The notes: generated by a model from the sequence alone, not told the origin. 64,000 bases of DNA from Paraspadella gotoi (GCA_051294375.1 CM119265.1:6891489-6955488), one strand, 5' to 3'; positions 1 to 9,950 are shown, numbered from the stretch's first letter. Numbers and translations: made by a program.

Positions 1-1459
1 AGATTCCTCGTAAAAAGTTGATAAAAGAAAATATAAATCATTTTCAAAAATTATGTCATTAAGTAGGTTAAAATTATAGAAAACTATATTTTTAAACCGG
101 AAATTGAAAATCGGCGTCTTAAATATAGTTTTTTACTTTTTTAACCAACATGAAATAATTTTTAAGAAAGAATACTTTCTTATGTTAACTTTTGGCAAAG
201 AATCTAAATCCGATCTTAAAATTAAAAAAATTGCAATTTGAAAGTTTATCCTATTATATACTTAATACTACAGGGTAGTGATTCAAAACTTAGAAAATCC
301 GTATCACTTCATCTTTTTTTATTTTGTGACGCATTGGGTGCATTTAAAGAAAAAAATTTAATTGAAGATACTTAACCAGACCTTGACTATTAAAGCACTG
401 CTACAAAAACCACTCCTGCCACAGCACCCAAAAGAATCACAGCTGCTCTTCATAAACGCTTCTGAAAGATTGAGCCACAGAGACGGTTTACCATATGCAA
501 TGGATATTTTGGTTGAAAGTTATATGGGTCTCCCCCTTTAAAACGCCTTACTTAGCACAGTTTAAGGGAATTCGATGTGGATATTATCAGACCCGAAAAT
601 CATTCAGTCAAAAATTAAAATGTTGCTGCAGCTGAAATCTTTATTTTTTTCAGCTGTATACAACAATGCCCTTGTTCAGCCATGCATAATAACCCCAAGA
701 GTATTGTCTCTTTATACATGTCAAGAAATGGAATCTCCGAACAATATAGTAGACTGCAGCAATGGACTTTTGCCTAATAGCAAAAATATAAGGAAGTATT
801 TAACGTTCATCTGATGCTGAAGTACAGTGCATTCAGCTATTTACTTGATATTTTATACAGAGAGTCCCAACTACATTAGTAATTGATTTCATAAGCTCAC
901 AGAGATGGCACTCAACCAGAGAGGCTGCTGATACAGTGTGAACTTAAGAAAAAAAATTTTTACACCATCTTAGAATAGCTTTTATTTATTAAGGTTAAAA
1001 TAGGTCTTGTTAAACTGTGACAGTTAAATGGCCATAGGATAGTAAAGATAAGATGTCCTAGTAAATATTTCTAAATGGAGTTCTTCATTTGCTCTCTTTA
1101 GAATTTTCCTTTTAGCATAGAAATTAGCTATTAGCGAGCATATTGTTGGTTTTGAGTATGCTGCAATTGCTACCTGCAGCATCCTTATAAATCGCCTTAT
1201 TAGGCTCGGGCTTGAGCGCACGATTTCCCGACTTAGAATAGTAGTTATTCCTTTTTTTAATAGCCTTTTTAATAATATAACATACTGATAGGGAACCCTA
1301 ACATATTTATTAGTGGTTTTAAGCTCTAAACCGGCGTAGAGCAAATTCAACCAATGTTGCATTCTTTTTAGTAGCGCAGCGTATTGTAAGAGCATGAGAA
1401 AAATAAAACTTATATTAGAAACAGAAAACATCAGTAATTATTTTAGTGTATTATAAAAA
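1..1459. other. Gene-poor AT-rich region with weak coding-like remnants
   Basis: No gene is recognised. Two stretches look less random than their surroundings. On the + strand a short open frame runs from about 384 to 542 and ends in TAA, with stops just upstream. On the - strand a 135-codon open frame lies at 1024-1431. Neither has a motif I can name, and the + strand one has no start and no flanking splice signals, so both are probably decayed pieces of an old gene or transposon protein. Part of 1-200 resembles 11130-11280, so it is repetitive. Confidence 0.4.
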
Positions 1460-2090
1460 TCCATGAAGGGTATAGGTTCCCAACTGATGACCTTCCCATT
1501 GTATAAACATAAAAGATAAAAAATATTCAAAAAAGAAATAATTAAAAAATAGGATAAAGAAAAAATAAAATTTTCATTAAATTATTTTAAAATTATATTT
1601 ATGACATAAAGGTGCCCCTATAGACTTTTCCCCAGTATGAATCCCTATCAGAACATACAATTCTACATGGTAGTCTTATCCCTATTGGTAAAAAAATCAT
1701 ATATAACGTTGGTCCCTCAAAAAATTATCCATTCCCACCCCTTTCTGTTCAGCCTCTTAGATATTATGATTTTTCATTAATGACTTTCTAACAGAAATGA
1801 TGTATGATATCTATTAGAAAACTAGGACAGATAGTAATCTAACCTTGTGTTGTATAGATGCTCCCTCTATTTCCAGAAGACAACACTGACTTCCCCTTCC
1901 CAAATTAAATTATTAGATAAAACATTTTTAAAAAAGAAAGCAATAGATGTTTGAATAAATAATATAGATTAAATACTAAATTCTTCATAAAAATATTAAA
2001 ATAAAAAAATAAAAAATAGTGAAACAAATAATTTGCAAATTTTCATAATAAATTTTTGCTTATAAAATCTGATGGCAAATACTATTCTAA
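1460..2090 (+). repeat. R1 interspersed repeat, copy 1
   Basis: This non-coding repeat of about 600 bp has an inverted copy at about 19090-19665 and a diverged direct copy at about 11310-11625. Shared landmarks are a block with 'AGGTTCCCAACTGATGACC' in copy 3 complement order, 'ATCCCTATCAGAACATA', a poly-A/T-rich middle, and a tail containing 'TTAGATTACT' in complement. Copies 1 and 3 are close enough to align by eye over their whole length. No terminal inverted repeats or target duplication were found, so the class is unknown. Confidence 0.75.
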
Positions 2091-3480
2091 GTTTTGATTC
2101 ACTACTCTATATATAAATAATATAATATATGATATATATATAAATATAAATAATTAAATATAGCTCACTGGTGCCAACCAATGTATAAAATTAAAAAATA
2201 AATTTACTAAAGTATTTTTATTGGTTTTTATTTTTGTGTTTTATATGCTAAATTTTCATTTTCTAAAATTTTATCATTTTCACATCACTCTAATGTACAG
2301 GGTTCGGATTTAAAACTTAAACCCCATAGGAAAAATTATTATTTCCTGATAAATCTGAAAAATTTAATTTTAGCAATTATTTAATCGATCTTCATGTTCA
2401 TGTTTAGCTTATGTCAGCTCTTCATTTTCCTTTTGACTCTTCCAAAGATGAGTAGCCATTATGAAAGTCTTTACGTTCTTGGTACGACTGTATATTAAAT
2501 AATGGGTCGAGAATGACATAATTTTTGTTACAAGTACAGCTAAGCATCATAATAAATTCGCCCTATACTGCATTATCCAAATGAATTTAGATACTATTAC
2601 ATGGAGCATAATGCCCTTAAGCCAAAATTGATAGAAATTATATCAAAATAAATCTTAGTATATCTTAATAATGTAGTATATTATGCTGTATAAATAAAAG
2701 ATATCGATATCGATTGTCTGGGACCTTATACCGGTAATTATATGGTACTTCAGGCTACTGGAATATACAGCAGCTTCAATTTTTTTAAATTATAAAATAC
2801 TGATTTATATTGTATGCTTTTGTTTTTGTTTTGGCTTATGCGAGAAATTTGATTTTTTGGTTGAGAATTTCTTTTAAGGTATTTTAATAGTCCTACAAGG
2901 TTCAAATTCTTTATCTCACTAACTTTATAAAAGTTACAGAGGCTGATGATATAATTTGTAATTTTTTAAAATTTAATTTTAAAAGAAAATAAAATTCCTG
3001 ATCTCTCCCTTTTATGTATAATACAGTATTTTTACCTTTACAAAAGCTTAGATGAAGTTCCATAGGGCTCTTATCCAGAATATTTTTTTGTTATCACAAA
3101 TATTAATGTATGCTGCAGTATTAATTTGTAGTAATAATTTTTTCATTAATACTATGGGACTTAGAATAACGTCAGGTTGTGGACGTTGAGAAATCCATAA
3201 ACAGTACCGTCTCATTACAACTAGAAAGAAACCCGTGAGGTTGATCATTGTAACTTTTGCATATTTATGTAGTTGGTTTTTAATTATTTCGGCGCAGAAC
3301 AAACATGACTCCTGGTTTTCGGTTGCTTCCCATACTAATGTTTTTCGACAAAACTAAATACAATCCAAAAGATAGAAAAATCCTTAACGATTCTTCCGCT
3401 ATAAAAAATAAAATTTTGTGAAACAATTGTAGGTGGGGGAGGATAAATTAGGGGCTAACTTTCAAGTCCGTACTCTGTAA
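2091..3480. other. No gene seen
   Basis: AT-rich sequence without a supported gene. A minus-strand open frame of 84 codons at 3048-3302 has no recognisable motif. Around 2100-2160 lies a TA-rich low-complexity patch. Confidence 0.5.
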
Positions 3481-3539
3481 AAAAAATTTTATTAATATAT
3501 TCCAAGGTTTAGTGAGGGAACAGGCTGAAATTTTTATTT

Positions 3540-4076
3540 TCTATAAGTTTTAACTATGAAAACTATAAAATAAAAATTGCCGTCATTGTGGTTGTGAAAA
3601 AGCTTTTGACATTCTGATTGCTCAGGCACATACTCCAACGTCTATATCTGTACAGGGACTTCAATCTGGACAGATACGAAAAGACTTGAATAAAACTCGT
3701 AATTCCTTCACTGTATATTATTTTTATAACATTTATTAGTTAGAAAACTACTTGACATTTATGTTGACCTAAAAAAATGTTCAAATTTCCTAATAGTATA
3801 ATCGCAGTCGCTCTCAAACACGGAGTCAGTTTTTTTCAATTTTTTCGTCCAAATTTTAATAGTTTTAACAATTTAACAATTTTTAACGCTGATTATATTT
3901 ATAAGAATAAAAAATTTTGGTAATAAAAAGTCAGTTTGGTGATTTGTTATTATTAAAAAAAATTCTCATATAAAACCTAACCTATTTATTGTGATAACTA
4001 ATTAACTATTATTTATCAACAAAGTCGTCTTTCATAATTTTTTTTCCCCAAACTACAATTTTTATTTTAGTATTAT
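3540..4076 (+). repeat. Interspersed repeat H, copy 1
   Basis: Sequence from about 3650 to 4075 recurs in direct orientation at 62673-62960, with the same order of blocks: a TTCAATCTGGA block, a TTCACTGTATATTAT block, a TTAGTTAGAAAACTACT block, a TCAACAAAGTCGTCTTTC block and a C-rich end. A flanking piece at 3540-3612 has an inverted relative at about 27680-27740 inside the TA-flanked element upstream of DHX9. It is non-coding, probably a fragment of a DNA transposon. Confidence 0.6.
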
Positions 4077-4259
4077 ATCCCGGCTCTATAATTCACTTTG
4101 TCGGTCCGCCCCCCCAATCTTGTCGGGCTATCTTTTATAACATGTCAGAACATCAAATTATGATAAATTATGCATGGTAATTATCCTTTCTTTTTCGTTG
4201 TTTGAGAGATTAACAAAGTTTGATTTTATTTTTGCAACGAATTTTATTTTACAAGAGCA

Positions 4260-4294
4260 GACATGTTTCGGCTCACAATACGGGCCTTCATCAG
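4260..4294 (-). ncRNA. Hammerhead ribozyme, left repeat of PLE1
   Basis: On the minus strand the order is CTGATGA, a stem II of GGCCC...GAGCC (one mismatch) around TATTGT, GAAAC, AT, GTC. That is the hammerhead core with a two-base-pair stem III, the minimal type I form. The GTC cleavage triplet is intact. Confidence 0.75.
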
Positions 4295-4314
4295 CGCATA
4301 TGAGTTGTGAACTG

Positions 4315-4479
4315 GATACCCGCCCGCCTCACCGTCAGGTGAGAAGAGGGCCGCCGGCAGGCGCATCAGGCCAGAGGGATATAAGGGTGGCCTTGGGTTT
4401 GTTTCCTCAGGGAACAATACCTGAACCAGCCAACACGAGATCAATCCCATTATCCTCTCAACCCATGACGCACCAATGA
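4315..4479 (+). pseudogene. Conserved C-terminal peptide of the Penelope-like element, PLE1 copy
   Basis: The frame ends in TGA at 4477-4479 and encodes a tail containing SGQRDIRVALGLFPQG and ending SSQPMTHQ. PLE2 (to 5849) and PLE5 (to 63995) encode the same peptide, and many of the nucleotide differences are silent third-position changes (for example AGG/AGA/CGA, GTG/GTA, TTG/CTG/CTT). Such a pattern shows past selection on the protein. I do not recognise the peptide; it is probably the end of an ORF of the autonomous parent. Confidence 0.6.
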
Positions 4480-4728
4480 CCCGGCCCCGTCAGCAATACC
4501 TCTCCTTCATAAGACCGGGGGGGGGCCCAGCTCATTTTGAGCTCTTTCTTAATTCTTATATTTCACTACAATCTTTACTTATCTATCCCTCTAAAATCTC
4601 AATTTTCAACTTCTAAATTTCAATTTTCAACTTTTCAATTTCAAAAAATTAATTTATTTCAATTTGTTATTAAACAGTTTCCATTATCTTTATCTATGTT
4701 GTACATTGCTCAAATGTAATTATTTATT

Positions 4729-4772
<44 letters not shown>

Positions 4773-4935
4773 ACCAATTTTCACTTCTTTACAAAACTTA
4801 TTCAAACTAGCCACTTCTAAAAATCTGTCCTCACCACTGATCACTGTCCTTACTCAATTCTTTGTTGGAAACCTTTAACCCTCTCTCTCTCTTTCTTTAA
4901 CTAAAAACTTGTATCAAGTTTACAACTCATATGCG

Positions 4936-4970
4936 CTGATGAAGGCTCGTATTGTGAGCCGAAACATTTC
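4936..4970 (+). ncRNA. Hammerhead ribozyme, right repeat of PLE1 (cleavage site altered)
   Basis: CTGATGA is followed by stem II GGCTC...GAGCC and GAAAC, but the cleavage triplet reads TTC instead of GTC, which also breaks the short stem III. It mirrors the left copy and is probably inactive. Confidence 0.65.
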
Positions 4971-5373
4971 TGCTCTTGTAAAATAAAATTCGGTGCAAAA
5001 ATAAAATCAAACTTTGTTGATAAATTATGCAAAAAAAATGTCCGTCCATCCGTCCCACCTTAGCAAAATTACCAATTACTCGTGATTTGATGGAACGATT
5101 GGAATAAAATTTTTTGTGTGGGTAGGAAAGTGTGTGATTAATCTGGAAATCAAGTTTCGATGGAATCGTCCGAGTGGAAATGATTTAAAATGGAAAAAAA
5201 AAATTTTACGAGGAAGTGTCTGATTGAACAGGAAATAGTTTCAATGGAATCGTCCAAGTGGAAATAAGTTAGAATAGAAAAAACAATATATTTCACTATT
5301 TATTTTTTTTAAATTTTTATATTAGAGAGAGCAAAGAATTTTGAATTTAACAACGATTTTTTATTAGTAGTTG

Positions 5374-5410
5374 GACATGTTTCGGCTTGCTTATTTCAAG
5401 CCTTCATCAG
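5374..5410 (-). ncRNA. Hammerhead ribozyme, left repeat of PLE2
   Basis: Minus-strand reading: CTGATGA, a perfect six-base-pair stem II (GGCTTG/CAAGCC) capped by AAATAAG, GAAAC, AT, GTC. All invariant core positions are present. Confidence 0.82.
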
Positions 5411-5435
5411 CATATGACATTCAATAATAAGTTTT

Positions 5436-5849
5436 GTGCAAAAGAAGAGTGTGAGAGAGAGAGAGAGAGAGAGAGCCCCGCCGCCACCACGCCCGCACAA
5501 TGACTCCCCTATCTCCACTCAACGAGACAGGCGGAGACCCTTGCGCAGGCAATGGGCAAACGATGCCTCTCCCTCTAATGCAGCAACTCAGCCCCTCCCT
5601 CTGCGGACTGAGCGTCGCCCAAAGCGACGGCTTCAGGAGGAGGGAAAGGAGTCCGTCACTCCTGTCACAAAAGTGGCAAGAACGGACAACCGCCCACCTC
5701 GTCAGCAGGCGAGAAGAGGGCAGCCGGCAGGCGTATCAGGCCAAAGAGACATAAGAGTAGCCCTGGGGATCTTTCCCCAAGGATCGCTTCCCAATCCGGC
5801 ATTCATCAGTTCGGTCATACTCTCCTCTCAGCCACTGACACGCCAATGA
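5436..5849 (+). CDS. Short ORF of PLE2 ending in the conserved tail peptide
   Basis: A 137-codon open frame. The first residues include an RERERER run that is only translated GA microsatellite, followed by a Pro/Arg-rich stretch, then the conserved tail (GQRDIRVALGIFPQGSLPNP, ending SSQPLTRQ). Only the last 45 or so residues are shared with PLE1 and PLE5, and these show mostly synonymous change between copies. The ATG is the first in frame, but nothing else supports it as a real start. No catalytic motif of a reverse transcriptase or GIY-YIG nuclease is visible. It is best read as the 3' end of a larger ORF fused to microsatellite sequence. Confidence 0.45.
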   Translation: MQKKSVRERERERAPPPPRPHNDSPISTQRDRRRPLRRQWANDASPSNAATQPLPLRTERRPKRRLQEEGKESVTPVTKVARTDNRPPRQQARRGQPAGVSGQRDIRVALGIFPQGSLPNPAFISSVILSSQPLTRQ

Positions 5850-6142
5850 CCCGTCATCATCGTCCTTGTCCTTCATTTGCGTAAAACAAGGGGGGCCAGC
5901 TCACTTTGAGCTCTTTCTTTCCCTTGAATTTCACTTTCTTAATCTCCTAATTATCAACTAAAACTAAAAACTACTTTCTTTCATTTTCACTTAACTATCC
6001 CTTAGCTAATTACTTATTTATTCACTAGTTAAATGTTAAAATTTCTCCAATGTTATTTTTTCAAACTCCTTTATCTTTGTTGTACATTGAAAAAATGTAT
6101 CTTTATTATTTATTTATCTCTGTTGTTTTGTTTCTCTCTCTC

Positions 6143-6177
<35 letters not shown>

Positions 6178-6281
6178 AACAAGTTTCACTTCTTTTCACA
6201 ACTCACTCAATCTGTCCTTACCTTCAACCTGTCCTCACATCTGACCACTATTCTGTCTCACCACTTTGTTGGAAAAACTTT

Positions 6282-6325
<44 letters not shown>

Positions 6326-6364
6326 CTCTTCTTTTGCACAAAATTTATTATTGAATGTCATATG

Positions 6365-6401
6365 CTGATGAAGGCTTGAAATAAGCAAGCCGAAACATGT
6401 C
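6365..6401 (+). ncRNA. Hammerhead ribozyme, right repeat of PLE2
   Basis: The exact complement of the left copy: CTGATGA, stem II GGCTTG/CAAGCC, GAAAC, AT, GTC. The core is intact. Confidence 0.82.
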
Positions 6402-6794
6402 CAACTACTAATAAAAAATCGTTGTTAAATTCAAAATTCTTTGCTCTCTCTAATACCTATGAACAACGAAAAAGAAAGGATTAACGCATCAATTTTTATA
6501 TTAAATGTAAATTCAAGTTGCGTTAATTAATTATTAATAAATAAGTAATTAATTATTAATTAAATAATTTATTTTGTGATCGAGATTGCTGTTTTGTGAT
6601 TGAGAGACGAGACAAAACTTTTTTGACACGAATTAAAAAAATTAATATTAATTAATTATCTGATCAGCTGCTTACCGCTAATGATCGTGGGCAGATCCGG
6701 CATTGTTTGCTCAAACTTGTTTGATTCTTTTTCGTGATACATTTATTAGAATATCTTATTAAACATAAAAATGAAGCATGAGAAAAAAATTAAA

Positions 6795-7317
6795 TTGTTT
6801 TAATGGTAACTGAAGGATTGATAGTAAGATCCACTTTCAAAGTAAAAATTTCAAAGTTAAAAATGCTTCTTCAGAAATTTACCCTCTGAGGAAAAAAGCA
6901 ACTATCCTACCTAGAATGTTACGAATTGGTGGGAAAAAAAAGTCGAGTATTTTTCTATTATTATGAAAAAATTTTATAACCCGATTGCTCTTCGTTTTGA
7001 TTATATTACAAGTCATTTTGTATCAGTATAGATTGAAGTAATTGTATGAACTAAATTTTTTTAACATTGTTTTTTTCATAAAAGTTTATCTAGTTGACAG
7101 GAAGGTCCTTTTCAAATTCCAATTTTTTTTTTTTTTGATTCGACCATGCCATTGATGAGCACATTACTAAGAAAGTAAGCAAGCTGGACTACTGGGGGTT
7201 GAAAAATAAAAAAACGTCAGCGATTTTTCTACCAGAGTTCAAAATCTGAAGTTGCTATAACAAATTATTTAGCCCCAGTATTTCATCTTTTCATTTCACT
7301 CCCATTTGAAATCCGTG
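6795..7317 (+). repeat. Interspersed repeats G and F
   Basis: 6795-7060 recurs in direct orientation at about 63070-63280 (shared blocks AGAATGTTACGAATTG, GATTGCTCTTCGTTT and ATTATATTACAAGT). 7080-7317 recurs inverted inside 27384-27925, ending in the terminal repeat GAAATCCGTG followed by TA. This is probably one diverged member of the TA-flanked family found upstream of DHX9. It is non-coding. Confidence 0.6.
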
Positions 7318-7435
7318 TATATTATATTTTGTCGATTGAATGTTGAGATTTATGTATTTTAATATTACAGCGACAAAAGTGAATGCTCGGGGTCAATATC
7401 TGTGATAGAGAAATGCATCTCTGTAATTCACTTTT

Positions 7436-8010
7436 TATCGTCGCAATCGCTTGCGATGGTGGACGATGGTCCCCATAAATGGCGTTGTTGTTCCAAATTA
7501 TAGATCGTTTTTTTTGGTCGGATCTGCTTATCAGCAGATTCCGAATCTATAATTCACTTTTTCGGTCCGTTGGTCCCCACCCTCAATCTTGTCAGGAATT
7601 CACTTATATCATTCAGAACTTCGAATTATGATAAATTATGCAAAAAAAATGTTTGTCCGTCCAACAAAAAACACCTATTACTCGTGATTGGATGGATGGA
7701 TTGGAATGAAATTTTGTGTGTGAGTAGGGAAGTGAGTGATATAAAGTGAGTTGGATATGAAGTGAGTTGGATATGAAGTGAGTGAGTGATATGAAGTGAG
7801 TTGGATATGATATGATAATTTGATATCGCATCAATAATTCGTTATCATCGCATCAATAATTCATTATAATTGCATCAATAATCAATTAATCAATAATTCG
7901 TTATCGCATCTATCATTCGTTTTTTTTTCTGATTTTTCATTAATTTTCTTCTAATGTCTGTCGAGATCATTATACTTTAAAATTTTTTTTTATGCGATTG
8001 CGATGATCCT
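7436..8010 (+). mobile_element. MITE family C copy with embedded family A and B pieces
   Basis: Starts with the palindromic head TATCGTCGCAATCGCTTGCG and ends near GCGATTGCGATGATC (7993-8007), the inverted complement of the head. Inside are a family A head (from about 7512), family A 'CTCGTGATTGGATGG' units, a TGAAGTGAGT microsatellite-like run (7740-7810), an ATCGCATCAATAATTCGTT array (about 7818-7918) and a family B tail (TGTCGAGATCATTATA, about 7959-7974). The element is therefore a mosaic or nested stack. Confidence 0.6.
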
Positions 8011-8205
8011 TATGCTTTTAAGATTTTTTTTATCCGTCTCAAAGAGCCAATTAATATTTAACAAAATATTTTGACTCTGTAGTGATCACTCTTACTCATT
8101 ACTTATCTCCTTTTTTTTGGTTTACCTAAAGAATAATTTATTTTGGTTGTTTATATTTTGATATTCCCATGAGGGATTTTTAGTAGAGTAGCAAATAATT
8201 TATTT

Positions 8206-8440
8206 TATCTCGCCAGAAGGGCTTAAAGCCCATCTTGGCGATATAATCGTTTAGAATTGCTTCTTTGTGCCATCGTCGTTCTTGTCGTCACGCTTTTTTT
8301 ACAATGGGAAATTGTAAAAAGCTAAAAAGCAAAAAAATTAGATATAGCTTTTCAACATCAAGATCTTTTAAAATGATATGTTTCATATCGATTCAAGTAT
8401 TTTTTTATTGAATTTCGTTTTCCTTATGATTTATTTAAAT
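8206..8440 (+). mobile_element. MITE family B, 5' head copy
   Basis: Begins with the palindrome TATCTCGCCAGAAGGGCTTA paired with AAGCCC...TTGGCGATATAA (8206-8244). The following 190 bp, including 'GTCGTCACGC' and the GGAAATTG block, match the copy at 32229. PLE3 is inserted at its downstream side. The B tail was not found after PLE3, so this copy is truncated. Confidence 0.6.
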
Positions 8441-8532
8441 TGTTTGTAAATCTTTCTTTTCGTTGGTAGAATGATTAGACGAAATAACAATTTTCAGTTT
8501 TTCACAACGAATTTTTTATTTAAATGGTAGCA

Positions 8533-8567
8533 GACATGTTTCGAACGTGTATTTCGTTCATCATCAG
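8533..8567 (-). ncRNA. Hammerhead ribozyme, left arm of PLE3
   Basis: Minus strand: CTGATGA, T, stem II GAACG/CGTTC with loop AAATACA, GAAAC, AT, GTC. The core is complete. Confidence 0.78.
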
Positions 8568-8596
8568 TGCTGAGACTGAATTACAAAATTTGGTAA

Positions 8597-8667
<71 letters not shown>

Positions 8668-8690
8668 ACAAGCTTTATCCCTTTGTCTTT

Positions 8691-8723
<33 letters not shown>

Positions 8724-8752
8724 TTACCAAATTTTGTAATTCAGTCTCAGCA

Positions 8753-8787
8753 CTGATGATGAACGAAATACACGTTCGAAACATGTC
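8753..8787 (+). ncRNA. Hammerhead ribozyme, right arm of PLE3
   Basis: The complement of the left-arm copy, with the same stem II and an intact GTC cleavage triplet. Confidence 0.78.
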
Positions 8788-8859
8788 TGCTACCATTTAA
8801 ATAAAAAATTCGTTGTGAAAAACTGAAAATTGTTATTTCGTCTAATGATTTATTTAAAT

Positions 8860-9385
8860 ATACAAATTAGAATATAGTACTAATTATCAAGTAAAAATGT
8901 TTTTTAAAGTTTTGGGCACTTCCATGTCTTGGGGCTTAGGGGCAAAAGGGCGAATTTAAAAATTCTACCTGAGGAAAAGTATATTCGAAAATTTTATTTC
9001 CTTTTAATTTTATCTTAAATAAAAATTTTAGGGAACCTGGAAAACTTCATTTCATAGCACTGGTAAATTAGTAATATACAAAAATTTGACAATGAAAAAA
9101 ATTTTCTGTAATCTATAGACATGAAATTCTTTTAATAACTACACGCCATATATAATGACTACTTATGCTGGAAGAAATCAGCGAAACGTTTTCCTTTTTT
9201 TTTTTAATTAGTACTAGCGCTTCAGAAATATTAAGAAAGTTGAAAATTTTATTCTGAAAAATTTTATCTTTTAATGCATACGTTTTGAATTATATCTCAA
9301 AAACCATTGGCATCTTTCTTCATGGATCGGCATAAAAATATACAAAAAATAAATTGGTATCAATTCTCTGATGGGGTATATACTT
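8860..9385. other. No gene seen
   Basis: AT-rich sequence with no open frame of interest, no strong repeat match and no RNA motif that I can see. Confidence 0.5.
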
Positions 9386-9950
9386 AACCCTAGCATTTTA
9401 AGCGGGTTTTACCTTTAACCCTAACCCAGGCTTTATTTTTAAGCCTTAACCCAAAACCTAGATTGTAATTTATTCAAATAATGATGAAGCGGGCGATTCA
9501 CGCATACTCGTAGGTGTGGTTTTAATTGGTTGACGACTTTGCTATGGCAATATCGCCAGAGCCTTAGCGGCGATTCCAATACCCGTACTGGCGACCTCGC
9601 CAGTGATAAAAGTAATGAATATAACAAAAGGCGCGAATTAAAGGGCCCTTTCTCCAATTTAATTCTAAACCAGGTTTCCATACATTTCAGTACCTCTCCC
9701 CAACCCCTAACCCTTACCAGTACTTTTCCTAACCCTAATGCTGTCTTCCTGTTCATCCTAACCTTAAAATTGACATTAACATTAAGCCTAAATGGAACTT
9801 AACTAAATTTAACCCTAACCTTAAACTTCTCAACCCTAACTACTTCTAACTCACCCATAACTCTAACCCAAACTAACTCAACCCTAATCTAAACCTAAAC
9901 CACCTAAACCCTAACCCTAACTACCTCAACCCTAACCTAAGTTTAGTTTA
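9386..9950 (+). repeat. Degenerate interstitial telomere-like repeat block
   Basis: CCCTAA-type hexamers recur throughout, densest at 9700-9950 (runs such as TAAACCCTAACCCTAAC). The array is degenerate and is interrupted at about 9470-9660 by a GC-richer stretch with GGCGATTCC and CTGGCGACCTCGCCAG hairpins. Smaller related patches lie at about 37390-37620 and 40337-40370. It matches the TTAGGG telomere repeat of many non-insect animals, presumably an old internal insertion or repair scar. Confidence 0.7.

Larger units (their letters stand above)
4175..5017 (+). mobile_element. Penelope-like foldback element PLE1 with inverted hammerhead repeats
   Basis: An insertion of 843 bp is flanked by a perfect 14-bp duplication TGATAAATTATGCA (4161-4174 and 5018-5031). 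Its ends are inverted repeats of about 100 bp, each holding a minimal type I hammerhead core. Between them are a short reading frame shared with PLE2 and PLE5, an AGCTCATTTTGAGCT hairpin (about 4528-4542), a CT microsatellite (about 4733-4772), and a block ending in TTCTTTGTTGGAA that also occurs in PLE2 and PLE4. A CTTTCTTTTTCGTTGTT tail lies outside the left terminal repeat. Penelope-like elements are known to carry hammerheads of this compact form. No reverse transcriptase or GIY-YIG domain remains, so this is non-autonomous. Confidence 0.75.
5325..6490 (+). mobile_element. Penelope-like foldback element PLE2
   Basis: An insertion of 1,166 bp with a 13-bp direct duplication AATTTTTATATTA at 5312-5324 and 6491-6503. 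Inverted terminal repeats of about 110 bp contain perfect hammerheads on opposite strands. GA repeats follow the left repeat (about 5452-5475) and long CT tracts lie at about 6134-6176 and 6284-6318. The middle holds an open frame (5436-5849), an AGCTCACTTTGAGCT hairpin (about 5898-5912) and the TTTGTTGGAAA block shared with PLE1 and PLE4. A tail AACAACGAAAAAGAAAGGAT lies outside the right repeat, the mirror of the PLE1 tail. Confidence 0.78.
4077..6715 (+). mobile_element. MITE family A, full copy split by two nested Penelope-like insertions
   Basis: The family A head (4077-4174, with the CTCTATAATTCACTTTGTCGG block) continues at 5032-5324 and again at 6504-6715, where the family tail GGGCAGATCCGGCATTGTTT sits. 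Joining these pieces gives the order of the uninterrupted copy at 33618-34895. The interruptions are PLE1 and PLE2, each bounded by a target duplication, so family A was in place before both retroelements arrived. The internal part carries the family's 150-170 bp degenerate unit (TACTCGTGATT...AAATTTTGTGTG). No protein is encoded. Confidence 0.7.
8441..8844. mobile_element. PLE3: giant hairpin made of two inverted hammerhead repeats
   Basis: A 404-bp insertion flanked by a 15-bp duplication ATGATTTATTTAAAT (8426-8440 and 8845-8859). From about 8472 to 8846 it is nearly one perfect inverted repeat, with arms of about 185 bp meeting around 8660, GA repeats in the left arm and CT repeats in the right. 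Both arms carry a hammerhead. Open frames on both strands start with the same residues only because the element is palindromic; they are not genes. A TCTTTCTTTTCGTTG tail marks the left end. Confidence 0.78.

Noticed and set aside
8524-8796. Two overlapping 71-codon frames, one per strand, starting with identical residues
   Set aside because: They are the two arms of the PLE3 palindrome read in opposite directions plus translated GA repeats; not a gene.
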